A model generated the notes under the pieces. The model was not told the origin of the DNA and made no database searches. It was given only the letters and a program-made list of their open reading frames with translations. DNA of 64,000 nt from Nectonema munidae (Eukaryota; Nematomorpha; Nectonematoida; Nectonematidae), in contig JAUIRK010000898.1 in the NCBI GenBank assembly GCA_030549495.1, forward strand, positions 434,001 to 498,000, in the 5' to 3' direction. The position numbers and the translations under genes are program-made. Below are positions 46,601 to 55,075 of the stretch, one piece after another (positions within the stretch are counted from its first letter, which is position 1; the number at the start of each line of letters is the position of its first letter).

Positions 46601-48311
46601 ATCAAAGCACTTTCAGCCATAAGGCTATATTCTCGCATTATGTGCATAAGATGGTTAATCACAATTTTTGTGAATTTGTTTTTAGAGTTGGGAGCCTTGG
46701 GGATCGAACACCTGGCCTTCAACTGTTAAGCTCAGAGGTACACCCTAACAACCAGGATCTTTGCCCTGGGGCGCCACGATCCTTTGCTTCGGCCCTGTTG
46801 TGGTGATAGGTAAAGGTGAACAGTGCAAGAAGGTACATATTAAAGATTATAAGTTTAAAGGTATAAAAATAATATTTTTTAATTGTATGAAAGTATTTAG
46901 GGCATTAAGGAGAATTGTATATGGAGGGAGTATGTAGAAATTAGAGGGTGGATGATTGAGAGTTTGGAAGGATAGTGAAAGAAGTCTACAAAGATAACTT
47001 AGTGATTTTTGATACTGTTGAAATATTATTCAAAGGGACAATATCCTAACTGACATATGATTAACGTTTTTGGTTGGAACAATATAATTTTCGATATATG
47101 AAGTAAATTAAGAAATATAATTTTCGACCAAATTTAAAGATATAGTTTTGAGGAAGAAAGGGGTGATGATTGGATGAGTTTTTATGTAAAATTTTTATAT
47201 TGTTATGTTAAGTTTCGGAAATTCAAATATCTTCTCACAAACGGAACAACGTGTTACTCTCTCTGATTTTATATCCTTGAAGCCCAAAATTAATGGAACA
47301 TTCATACTTTTAATATTATATTTTGGTTTTTAAAAACAGTTTGTGGGCATTTTTGCTCTACAATTCTGTTTTTGTCTCTGATTATATATCCTTAACGCCC
47401 AAAATTAATGGAACATTCATACTTTTAATATTATATTGTGGTGGCTTTTGGGCATTACACTTTGTTTTCTATATTTCTTTTGTACTTTCCATATGCAGAT
47501 TCTTCTTTTGGCAAAATTAAATCTGTACATGTTTTGCTCCCTGTCTTTTTATTATTTACTTTGGCGAATTTTTTTTCCAATTGTTCCTTTTAAGCATAAT
47601 TAATCAATATATCTTTTAAAATATACTTTTATAATCAATATACTTTTTATCTCTATATTATTTAAAGTTTATTATATAAATCTTTCTTTTTTCTTAAAAC
47701 AGCAAAATTTTATCATCCTCAATATCTGTTGATTTTTTAATCCATTATATTTCTGAAAATGCTTCTCCATCTCTTACCTTATTTATTAACTTATATTAAA
47801 CTTATTGTATAATTTATGATTTTTTAAATCGATAAAAAATTTTGGTTTTTAAAATTTTATTTTTAATTTTTTTTTGCTATTTTCTTTGTTCTAATTTTTT
47901 AAATTTATATTCAAATATATATTTCAAATATGTATCATTACCTTGACCTACTTGTAATTTTTATATACTTAATACTTCTCTTTTCAGTAGGATTATGGGT
48001 AATTTGATTTTTAATTATTAATCTGCAACAATTTACATAAATTTTTTTGAAAATAAGTATTTATCTTCAGATCTTGTACATTAAACACATAAATTTTCAT
48101 ATGTAAAATCTGAGAATAATTTAATTTAGTTTTGATGAAAAGCTTTAAGTTTGTGATGTGTCGTTTCCAAAAAACTATATTTGTTATGTAAATTGTCATA
48201 TTGAAAGTATCAAATTTTCTGATAATATTAAAATTATAGTAAAAATATATTTACCTTTTGAAACTGATTGTAGTAAATAGGATTATAATATGTTGTTAGA
48301 TTAGGGTTCAT
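31455..48311 (-). CDS. PAICS: PAICS: bifunctional AIR carboxylase / SAICAR synthetase, eight exons
   Basis: This is the fused animal enzyme of de novo purine synthesis. It carboxylates AIR to CAIR and ligates aspartate to give SAICAR; the family is a cytosolic octamer. Exons, 5' to 3' on the minus strand: 48311-48255 (probable), 43208-43022, 41085-40907, 38183-37970, 37412-37240, 35042-34865, 34055-33900 and 31606-31455. All junctions are GT-AG and phases agree, giving 431 residues (human 425). SAICAR synthetase (residues 25-270) has EGKTK at 25-29, CEMIPIEWV at 101-109, SFLKRNP at 117-123, KIEFG and [16 protein letters not shown] carboxylase (about 278-431) has [12 protein letters not shown] from 284, SSAHK at 312-316 and [14 protein letters not shown] from 341. 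No damaged exon is seen. Introns total about 15.5 kb and hold LINE, hAT, SINE and MITE pieces. Confidence 0.95.
32080..33560 (-). repeat. 130-bp-family core and flank, copy D, in PAICS intron 7
   Basis: Core phrases match copy B in the same orientation (ATAGTAACTC near 32090, AAGTATAGGAAAAATGATGT near 32640, ACAATGGAGGTC near 32698). The flank to 33560 matches 27906-28640. Read on the plus strand, 32640-32770 gives [20 protein letters not shown]. The equivalent in copy B is MKYRLQADSEIVKKTIEVLL, so this part may once have coded for a protein I do not recognise. Confidence 0.6.
33900..34055 (-). CDS. PAICS: PAICS exon 7
   Basis: Acceptor AATATTTTAG, donor GTAATT (phase 1). Encodes [20 protein letters not shown] and [11 protein letters not shown], the carboxylase active-site loop and following strand. 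Confidence 0.95.
34865..35042 (-). CDS. PAICS: PAICS exon 6
   Basis: Acceptor TAATCACAG, donor GTTTGT (phase 1). Encodes [19 protein letters not shown] and [11 protein letters not shown], the start of the AIR carboxylase domain with the conserved GS.SD and SSAHK motifs. Confidence 0.95.
35171..35220 (+). mobile_element. hAT-type terminus in PAICS intron 5
   Basis: CAGGGTTATTCAAACTGTGG followed by GTCGCGG is the classic start of many hAT MITEs. The matching opposite end and the target duplication (expected TATTAGAG) were not found, so it may be a solo or truncated end. Confidence 0.5.
36170..36850 (-). mobile_element. hAT transposase fragment (GTF2IRD2/ZBED-like)
   Basis: Minus strand 36811-36600 encodes [19 protein letters not shown] and [10 protein letters not shown], the region of the hAT-derived GTF2IRD2-like proteins around the first catalytic aspartates. 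After frame changes the copy continues to [16 protein letters not shown] near 36190-36240. Everything outside this middle part is lost. It lies inside PAICS intron 5, on the same strand as the gene. Confidence 0.8.
37240..37412 (-). CDS. PAICS: PAICS exon 5
   Basis: Acceptor TTTTCAG, donor GTAAAT, phase 0. Encodes [20 protein letters not shown] and DKQVYRDL, ending the SAICAR synthetase domain; the linker to the carboxylase follows. Confidence 0.95.
37970..38183 (-). CDS. PAICS: PAICS exon 4
   Basis: Acceptor TTACTTAG, donor GTAACT (phase 1). Encodes [15 protein letters not shown] through [14 protein letters not shown], the aspartate/CAIR-binding part of SAICAR synthetase. Confidence 0.95.
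38300..38644 (+). mobile_element. LINE RT fragment in PAICS intron 3
   Basis: The plus strand reads [20 protein letters not shown] (the AKVIPIFKKGDKS block of CR1/Jockey-like RTs) and, after a frame change, [17 protein letters not shown], the first catalytic RT motif. The coding sequence breaks off at 38644, where CAGTGGCGTATGCTAAGG, a hAT-style end, begins. Confidence 0.75.
39081..39460 (+). mobile_element. LINE RT C-terminal fragment in PAICS intron 3
   Basis: The plus strand encodes [32 protein letters not shown] and, in another frame, [20 protein letters not shown]. These are the C-terminal blocks (YGSE.W, E.RMLR, WKD.V..D) of RTE/CR1-like LINE proteins. It is separated from the fragment at 38300 by about 440 bp that may be an insertion; whether both belong to one copy is unclear. 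Confidence 0.65.
40000..40053 (-). mobile_element. hAT-type terminus
   Basis: Reversed, the stretch starts CAGGGGTTCTCAACCGCCAC and continues into GCGGCCCTC, a very common hAT MITE end. It lies inside PAICS intron 3; the partner end was not found. Confidence 0.5.
40479..40571. mobile_element. piggyBac-like MITE, copy 2
   Basis: A 93-bp relative of the element at 19905, with TTAA on the right (40572-40575) and TCAA on the left (40475-40478, one change). Ends are CCCGTTAACGAC and, reversed, CCGGTTTTCGACC. The interior shares AGAATAAT.AGACGATATCTA and AAAGCAGA.GATT with copy 1. Inside PAICS intron 3. Confidence 0.82.
40746..40787. repeat. short inverted repeat (hairpin)
   Basis: GACTTTTTGGC at the left pairs with GCCAAAAAGTC at the right, continued by CGGCC/GCGGCT with small mismatches and a loop of about 6 nt. 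Preceded by ATTGGGTTAGA, it could be a collapsed Tc1/mariner-like end pair. No function is shown. Confidence 0.6.
40907..41085 (-). CDS. PAICS: PAICS exon 3
   Basis: Acceptor ATCAAAG, donor GTACAT, phase 0 at its end. Encodes [20 protein letters not shown] and [17 protein letters not shown], nearly identical to human over the core. Confidence 0.95.
41580..41990 (+). repeat. 130-bp-unit repeat family, copy E, in PAICS intron 2
   Basis: Shows ATCAGCATGACTGATTTAGT, ATTTTGATTGACATTTTCT, and then the GTCATTCAACTACCATG / GATGCAGCTAGCGATTTTAG segment found inverted at 22080-22262. Orientation as copy A. Confidence 0.7.
43022..43208 (-). CDS. PAICS: PAICS exon 2
   Basis: Starts after TTTTTGCAG and ends before GTAAATC (phase 1). 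Encodes [15 protein letters not shown] and [19 protein letters not shown], the ATP-binding start of SAICAR synthetase; human has YEGKTKEVYELL and QITAGNAARK here. Confidence 0.93.
44082..44096 (+). repeat. 15-bp G homopolymer
   Basis: A run of 15 G after GAATGGGA, in PAICS intron 1, just before copy C of the 130-bp family. Similar long G or C runs occur at 9359-9374, about 9573-9586, 60948-60958, 61001-61015 and 62707-62722. Confidence 0.8.
44140..44560 (+). repeat. 130-bp-unit repeat family, copy C
   Basis: Matches 11200-11610 closely: AACTTGACAAATGATTTTTG, TACACTGTAATGACCAAAAA, ACATGGACGATATTGTATTA and GGGAAACTAAG are shared. It is truncated on both sides relative to copy A. Located in PAICS intron 1. 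Confidence 0.85.
45841..45948 (-). repeat. tRNA-derived SINE family A, copy 3 (old)
   Basis: Reverse complement has TTATATGCTGTATTCGATAA, TTAGGTTCAA (decayed box B), CTCATTTTTTGATACAAA and GTGCCTTTTCG, in the same order as copies 1 and 2 but much diverged. Inside PAICS intron 1. Confidence 0.65.
45960..46018 (-). mobile_element. hAT-type terminus next to SINE A
   Basis: Reversed, it starts AATGGCGTAGCCAGAAAAAA and runs to a GGGGGC tract. This is the CAGTGGCGTAGCCAG type of hAT MITE end with its first bases decayed. Confidence 0.4.
46568..46752 (-). repeat. tRNA-derived SINE family B, copy 3
   Basis: Shares CACAAAAATTGTGATTAACC, GGCTCCCAA, GTTCGATCCCC (box B), GAGCTTAACAG and the TTGG-rich tail with the copy at 4655-4822. 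Next to it at 46753-46800 is GGGCGCCACGATCC..., apparently the end of a different, unidentified element. An open frame of 78 codons across it has no coding evidence. Confidence 0.8.
46801..48254. other. PAICS intron 1 (5' part) with a 115-bp tandem duplication
   Basis: A/T-rich. The only structure is a duplication: 47261-47328 and 47376-47443 match over 68 bp with about four differences (both contain AATTAATGGAACATTCATAC), a 115-bp period in two copies. Confidence 0.7.
48255..48311 (-). CDS. PAICS: PAICS exon 1 (probable start exon)
   Basis: ATG at 48311 opens 19 codons ([19 protein letters not shown]) ending at a phase-0 GTAAAT donor, which fits the phase-0 acceptor of exon 2. The length brings the protein near the human size, but this N-terminus is not conserved in the family, so the choice rests on frame and splice fit only. 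Confidence 0.5.
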
Positions 48312-48609
48312 TGTTTATCAGCGTAGTATTCTTTGTTTCTGTAATGATTGTGGATTTACTGTTTCATTGCTTGAGATGTATCGGATATCTACAGATGCGG
48401 ATTATCCGAAAAAATGTTTAAATCCTCTTACCATTCTCATCCGCTGATCATTTATGTTTCAACATCCGCAATATCGAATTCGTAATTTTCAAACATGTAT
48501 TTCTATATACCACAAAGTTTTTCAATTTTTATTTTATTCAAAATTTTTATGATGAGTACGTCTTTATGATAACACATATACATTGACATGTCTCTAAAAT
48601 TTTAAGAAG

Positions 48610-48836
48610 TATAAAACTTACTTTTGCTTAGAATAGCAAGTATGATATCCCCATACGCTAAAAGGATTAATTCTGGCTAAGATGCCAGCTTTGATATTCG
48701 TATCTGTGGATACAAAATATTCCACTTCTGATACATCTTTATTCATTGCATGAATATCAGCTACTAAACGTACGACTCTTATGGAACGGCTAGTTAGTTG
48801 TATATGAACAACACCCCTCAAAATGTGGTAGAGTTC
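48610..48836 (-). CDS. possible orphan exon, function unknown
   Basis: The minus strand is open over about 75 codons from near 48836. It encodes VHIQLTSRSIRVVRLVADIH and, later, AGILARINPFSVWGYHTCY, then meets a strong GTAAGT donor. Codon use and amino-acid mix look coding, and an AG acceptor (TTCTTAAG) lies at the start of the open stretch. It ends in phase 2, so it does not splice into the phase-0 PAICS exon 2. I cannot assign a family. It could be the exon of an upstream minus-strand gene or a transposon remnant. Confidence 0.35.
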
Positions 48837-49478
48837 TTAAGAAGTAACTACTCTTCACACCTTTCCTTAGCACTATCTGTTGTTGGTCCACCAAGATATT
48901 GTAAAAAATTATTTACCAACAACACAATATGACAATATAAATTCAATTCGGCTGGATAGTAACTAGACTTATGGTTTATGTCTGGAAAAGTTGTCTACAA
49001 TAAGAAAACTACAAACGGTTGAAAAAAAATCATGGTTAGTAGTTTGAGGTTGAACTATAGTTACTTGAAGCATGTTAAGGTGACAGAATTAAAGATTTTG
49101 TTGGTGCAAAAAATTAAAGACATGAATTTTAGTTAAAACATGCGCTTACCTACACTATGCTTAAAAGACAAGCCCTACCTAAAAAATTTTCTTGCCCCTC
49201 TCTCTCATCTAAATGAAATACTATGATAACTTAGAAACCAGCCATTTGAAATACGACTTACTTTCAGTTAATATATCAGTGTTTACATTTACTTTGCTCC
49301 TCTATTATTCCATCTTTTAAAATCTTATTTACGACCTAAAAATACAACTTGAAATTATGCCATTTGATGCGTTACTCACTTTTTTTCAAATAACACTTCA
49401 AATTTCGATTGCAATTGAAAAAGAATTTTCAGTTATTTTCATACTTCAGGTCAAACATTGACAATCCTCTATATAAAC

Positions 49479-51961
49479 CACTGTTTCCCAAAGTGGTCTA
49501 TATAGACCCCCAGGGGTCGATATAAATTAGTTAGGGGTCTATGCAGGAAAAACTTTTTTCGGGGGGTCTATGGCTTGTGAAAGGGGGTCTACAAGCATAC
49601 TCAGTCTTGTCGATAAGGGAAAGCAAGTACTGGCTGCTCACATCACTAAATGATAAACTTACATAAAATGTTTTCTCATCTTTCTCTCTCTCACAAACAC
49701 ATTTCGGCTCATCTCATCATATCAATTCCTCATCTCCTCCTTCACACACACGCACAGAGATTTATGTCTCCATTTCTCCAACTATTCATCAACAAACATG
49801 TGTTTAGGGAACACATTAATCTCTGCTTTCTCATAATAGTAATAATACCCTAATAAAGTAAGTGCTTGATTATCCTAGTTTTACTTGTAATTGACAAAAA
49901 AAAACTGCGAATTTTTTATAAAACTAAGAGAGGAATTTTAAAAATGTACTATAATTGGTTTTTATTACTCACATCTCAAAATGGTGCGAAGTGTGAGAAG
50001 AAGGGAGAGGTAGAATACGGTGACTTATCCCTACCCCCTCCCTTTGGCTCTCTGATGACTTGAAATGAATTTGCTCGTTCTATGGGTACCGGACCAATGC
50101 CCCTTTATTCGAATGAGAGGGATGACAGAACCCGCGCCTCCAAATCATAAAATAAACAAGAATATATGCTGCACTACAAGTTTTTTAGATAGTTGTTTTG
50201 TTAGTAATATTAAAAAATTTCACCAAGGGCAATTTCTAACTGGGTATTTTCACCAGGAGGATTTTTACTTACAACTATTTTATATACTTATTTGAGTTTT
50301 TGATATTTTTTGTAGAAGTGACCACAGTAATATTTCCTACAGTATCTGTCTGTCTTTATGTGTCCAAAACACCCGAAAACCAAAGTACCCGAAACCAAAA
50401 CGCCCAAAAATAGTGCACTGGGTGCTTTGACTAGGAACTGTTTGAAGTATGTTACTATTTTAAGATTGGGATACGACATTTTTAATTTATTTTAAAAGGT
50501 TTTTCGTTTTCATATTTTATTTTATCTTTCTTGATTTTCAAATTTATTCATAGATAATTTCTGTTGAACATGGCTGAGGAAAAAAAGAAATGTAGGCAGT
50601 ATAGCATCGAATATTTGGAATTTGGCTTTGTTTTTTCTCCCTCGGACATCCACTTACCCATGTGTCTTATATGTAGCAAAGTGTTGAGCAACGACGCAAT
50701 GAAGCCGTCCAAGTTGAAGGATCATCTGAACAGATGTCATCCTGATAAAAAAAGTTGTAATTTGTCGTACTTCAAAACTTTGAAAGAAAAACACGTGAAA
50801 AGGGTTACAGTGGATAAGATGCCTGCTTCAAACTCAAGAAAAGAAGATAATGGCTTGTGGGCATCATATAATATTGCAATGCTTATAGCAAAATCTGGGA
50901 AAAACCATACTATGAGGGAGCAATTAATCATGCCTGCCATTGAAGAGGTTTTAACAACTGTTTTGCATCGATTTGCACATGATGTACTGAAAAAAAACGC
51001 ACCAACACAGTTCAAAGGCGTATTGATGAAATGAGTCTTTATGTTGAGAGTTTTCTGTGTACTCATTTGCGAACAAATAAATTTCTATCCAACTCGATGA
51101 ATCTACTTTGCCTAACAATGAAGCCCTTTTATTGGCTTATGTCCGCTTTATCCTCAACGAAAAGGTGTATCAAGAGCTGCTCTTTGCTGAAAGTTTGATT
51201 AGAGATACTAAAGGCGAAACAATATTTAATGTTTTGAAAAACTTTTGCATTCAAAAATCTATTCCATTATCAAATATTTTAACAGCAGCTGTATGGAGCA
51301 CCATCAATGTTTGGTCGGTATCGTGGTTTCATAAGCCATTTGAAACAAAATATGCCTGGAGTTTTTGCAATTCATTGAGTCATTCACAGGCACCATTTAG
51401 TAGCGAAAACATTGAATGCCAGACTTCATGGTTCTCTTCAACTTGTCATAAATGCCATTAATAAGATTCGTAGCAGTGCGCTCAATAGTAGGTTATTTTC
51501 TCAGTTTTGTCAAGAAAATAACGAGGACTTCAATTTGCTACTGCTTCATACCATAGATGGCTGTCAAAAGGACTTTGTTTAACAAAATTTTTTTCTCTTT
51601 TTGAAACTGTTTTAGATTTTTTGAGTCCTAAAGATCCTGTTCTCAAAGAAAACCTGATTAAATTCAAAGCAGATATTGCTTAAGTGATTTGTACACTAAA
51701 TTTAATGATGTCAACTTGCAGTTACAAGGAGACAGACTGAATTTAATTAAGACAAAGTCTATTGTTCTTACTTTTCTTGGCAAAATTAACTTGATGAAAC
51801 AAAATATTGGAAAACGCCAACTTTCTCAGTTTCCAAATTTATCATCGACACAGGTTGAAGATGTAACTCATTGGCTAATAAACCCATTTGATGAATCTGA
51901 AGTAGAAGATATCGCATTTTAAGAAGAACTGATTGAAATTCGCTGTAACGAAGAGCGCTTT
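49479..51961 (+). mobile_element. hAT DNA transposon (ZBED5/SCAND3-like), broken, 3' end lost
   Basis: The left end CACTGTTTCCCAAAGTGGTC leads into the GACCCCC / GGGGTCTA subterminal repeats usual for this hAT group. The transposase starts at 50570 (MAEEKKKCRQYS). It has a BED-type zinc finger (CLICSKVLSNDAMKPSKLKD, then HLNRCH) and TVDKMPAS...GLWASYNIAMLIAKSGK. A shifted segment follows with PNNEALLLAYVRFI and TKGETIFNVL, then LQLQGDRLNLIKTKS and INPFDESEVEDI near 51900. Several frame changes and a missing catalytic stretch make it inactive. The dimerisation domain and right end are absent; a piggyBac-like MITE end starts at 51962. Confidence 0.88.
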
Positions 51962-52018
51962 TTAACCCTTTTGTGACCAGAATAATCAGACGATATTTAT
52001 TAAAAAGCAGAAGATTCG
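51962..52018. mobile_element. piggyBac-like MITE, copy 3 (truncated)
   Basis: TTAA (51962-51965) followed by CCCTTTTGTGAC and then CAGAATAATCAGACGATAT, identical over those 19 bases to copy 1 at 19905. The right half is missing. Confidence 0.75.
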
Positions 52019-52254
52019 GTTCTAGGAAACTTTCCCTACATGGAAAATTTCCCTACAATTTTAATCTCCTTGTTTCACAGCTAGTCTAGCACTAAGCTTA
52101 TAAACAAAAGAAGACTAATTATACGAGTACTAGTGATTGACGTTTGCACTAACCAATAAAAAATAATAGCTTTGTGAAGCCCTCAAGACGTATTACAATA
52201 ACGTATTAGCAAAAACAATAGTACAATAAATTACGTTTTAGCAAAAACGTATTA

Positions 52255-52330
52255 CAGTCAAACCTCGTTGATCCGTCATCGCTTGTTTTCAAAAAAATTG
52301 ACGAATTTTAGAGGTTCGCGAAAGTTCGAA
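52255..52330 (+). mobile_element. pogo-like terminus
   Basis: After TA, CAGTCAAACCTCGTTGATCC has the form of Tigger/pogo ends. A second TA-preceded CAGT start (CAGTAGGCAAGTATAATTAA) lies at about 52601. No convergent partner was found for either. Confidence 0.35.
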
Positions 52331-52929
52331 AAAAATTCAATTAAATTTTTTCATTCATAAGCATTTTAATTGTAATATCTATGGAGGCAAGGTAATTAGA
52401 TAAAAATATTTTAAAGTATTTTTTGCGTAACTATTTGAAACATTCATATTAATTAATCAAGAAAACATTTATATCAGAATAAATTAGAATTGCTTTAGAA
52501 TATTAGAAAAAAAACACTAACTAGTGTATTTAGCTCACTTATGTTATATAATATATATACATTATACTAATATTTTTATCTCACTTATGTTATATATACA
52601 GTAGGCAAGTATAATTAATGGCGTTTTACCATAACAGAATCAAACGAGTTGCAATAAATCAAAAACCAATGCAACTAGATTATTTGGTTTGACAAACAAT
52701 ATTCATACCTCATTTATATTATATCAGGGCATGTGTTTGCAAATAAACATACAGACAATGGAAAATAATTTATTCACAAAATAAGCACAAAAGAAATCAA
52801 AATACAAACTTATCAATTATTGAAAATTGAGGAAATATTAAAAGAAGGTCGTGTATTCAAAACAGAAAACTCATCCATTGTATTGGAAGTGTCCACGTTT
52901 GAAGGTGAAGAAATATACAACGAAATTCT

Positions 52930-54165
52930 GCTTAAAAACATGTACAGATTCTTATCTGAAAAATATTCTCTATCATTATATCTTGAACTTCTTTTCTATA
53001 TTTTTTACCACCACTCCAATTATACTGCGAATTGACAGATTCTATTTCAGGAATATCTATCCAAAGCCTTTCTTCGTTTTTCAAAAAAAATCCAATCACC
53101 TCCCATACTGTAGTTTTATCATATATCAGACTAGATTTCAAACTAAAAAACATAGTTATAATACTAGATATAAATTTTTAAAATAAAAATACCTGTTATG
53201 AAAGCCTTCACAGTGATTATTTGTCCTTATTTTCCTTTTAAAAACGTTCCATAAATGTATTCTATTAAGCCAATTATTCTCAAAATATGAAAAAAAGTCT
53301 TCCAAATGAAAAATATTCATCATAATCTTGATTTTTCTATACGAAACCTTAATCTTTTATACCAATAAAGTTTATGAATGATATTATAATAAAGAAAAAG
53401 TACTTCAATTTCTGGTAGAAAAGCAATAGCAAGAAACATTTTGATGCTTTTCCTGAAAGAGAAACTTTTTGAGTATGTTGAAGTGAAGCCCAGTTGCGAG
53501 AGCTTCCTATATATGCTTTGACAGTAATGAAAATAACATCCGTGAAATGTCACATTACTGAAAGACTGAAATCAAAGGTAAAAAATAAAAGAAAACACAG
53601 TTTTGTCCTTACGTCTCTAGCAGCTGAAATAATAGCGTGTTCAAAGTCAGCCATTATACCTCTTAAATCACCAACATTTATGCAAGCTTTTAAGTGATCA
53701 AAAATCGTCCTTATATATACATATATTTGTATTTATGGAAAAATAATAATTAATGAAAAAGGTTACTTGTATGTTTGTTGCTTTTTATCACAGGCAATAG
53801 CATATAAAATTGGCACTTGTGTTTTATTTAAAAAAGCATGAATAGTTATAATTTGACAGAAAAGATTTAGAGCTTTTTTGAAGGTGCCATCAATATAAAT
53901 TTCATTTATGGTAGATGTTTGTGTCAAATGACGGAGTATTTTCCCATGGAATATTAACAATCTTTTATTCGCAGCAGTAAAACTGTCTAGTTGTAAAAAT
54001 TTAATTCCATTTGCATTTGTAAGTTTTTCAGGTATACAAAAATTTATTTCTTTAGGAGGCTTAGTTCTTCTCTTATTATATCTGATTTTCCTCAGAATAC
54101 TTTGTTTGGAAATCATTTCGTTTCTATCTTCACAATTCAATATCGTTATGTTATCCCTTTGAACA
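52930..54165 (-). mobile_element. MULE (Mutator-like) transposase remnant
   Basis: Minus strand. 54140-53763 encodes FLQLDSFTAANKRLLIFH and then NEIYIDGTFKKALNLF, the IDGTF motif holding the first catalytic aspartate of FLYWCH/MULE transposases, followed by IHAFLNKTQVPILYAI. Near 53690-53620 comes GDLRGIMADFEHAII (second aspartate, DFE.A). At 53553-53320 is GCYFHYCQSIYRKLSQLG and AFLPEIEV. The order matches MULE proteins. Frame changes between blocks show decay. Whether it relates to the MULE MITE at 16941 is unknown, since no terminal repeats were found here. Confidence 0.82.
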
Positions 54166-54679
54166 AATAAAATAATAAAAGCGTAAATACAAACGAAAAA
54201 AGTTTACTGGTATATTTTGCTTGTCGATTTAAGCGATTTACTCGCATCTATTTTAATGTTTTCATTGAATTTTTCTATTCTTTCATTTATCTTCTCGTGA
54301 TTTACCTTTTCAAAACATCACAAATTTTATTGAAATATAAATATAAAATTGAGTATCTCTATTTCAAATTAACATTTAAAATGTACATGCGATAGCATAT
54401 AAAACTAGTTCTTATTGCACTTAATATTTTCTGTAAAATATGAGTGAATCAAAGATGTAAATTAACATCAAAAATATAAGGGCATAAAAATTATACCTGG
54501 ACAAGACTTCTTGACACAACGATAATGAATAGTGGAAATAAAAACTCTGTTAGTACAATATTGTTGCATATTTATCAGACATATACTCAAAATTCAATGA
54601 ATTAAATTTGCTATTACAAGTTAAAGAAGTTAATCTTATTAAAGTTTATTTTTTTATCCCAATTGAAACTATTTAAAAG

Positions 54680-54905
54680 AAACATAAACAATAAAGAACG
54701 GCAACATTTTTCAAATCTTTCTGAAGTGATCAAACAAATTGACTTTTCAAAAAGTGATCTTCAAGTACACAGTTGGATGAATTACATAAAGATATGTCTG
54801 CAAGTTTCCATGATGTTTTAATTCTAAAAATCCCAGATTGGATAATCAATCGTTTTTTAGAGATTTATTATGAAGAAACAGAAACAATAGAAATCTTGGA
54901 TTCTA
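54680..54905 (+). mobile_element. hAT transposase fragment (ZBED5-like, late part)
   Basis: The plus strand reads LDELHKDMSASFHDVLILKI followed by PDWIINRFLEIYYEE, with a frame change before it. This is the block just before the dimerisation domain in ZBED5/SCAND3-like hAT proteins and is absent from the copy at 49479-51961. Confidence 0.65.
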
Positions 54906-54956
54906 ACCCTAATCCTAACCTTTTTAAATAGCGAAAAAAATAGTTTACTTTTTGTA

Positions 54957-55073
54957 AACAAAAGGAGTCAGAAAATTTAACGTTAAATTTATTAAGTTCT
55001 TGAGTATTTAGAGTCTGATTTTTTAAGGACTTGTTGTTGGAGTCTGATATTTTCCCTCCGACTCCGTAGCACT
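54957..55073. repeat. GGAGTC/GACTCC repeat piece
   Basis: GGAGTCAGAAAATTT at the left, and at the right TTGGAGTCTGATATTTTCCC followed by TCCGACTCCGTAGCACTG, reversed CAGTGCTACGGAGTCGGA. This end type recurs near 13980, 20940 and 42315 and resembles a hAT non-autonomous family. No target duplication was verified. Confidence 0.45.
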
Positions 55074-55075
55074 GG

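Noticed and set aside
46570-46806. 78-codon gene
   Set aside because: It lies across SINE family B copy 3 and an adjacent repeat end.
47323-47520. Hydrophobic small protein
   Set aside because: T-rich sequence inside a recent tandem duplication in an intron.
49866-50295. Two short plus-strand genes
   Set aside because: They lie inside the 5' part of the hAT element and show no conserved features.
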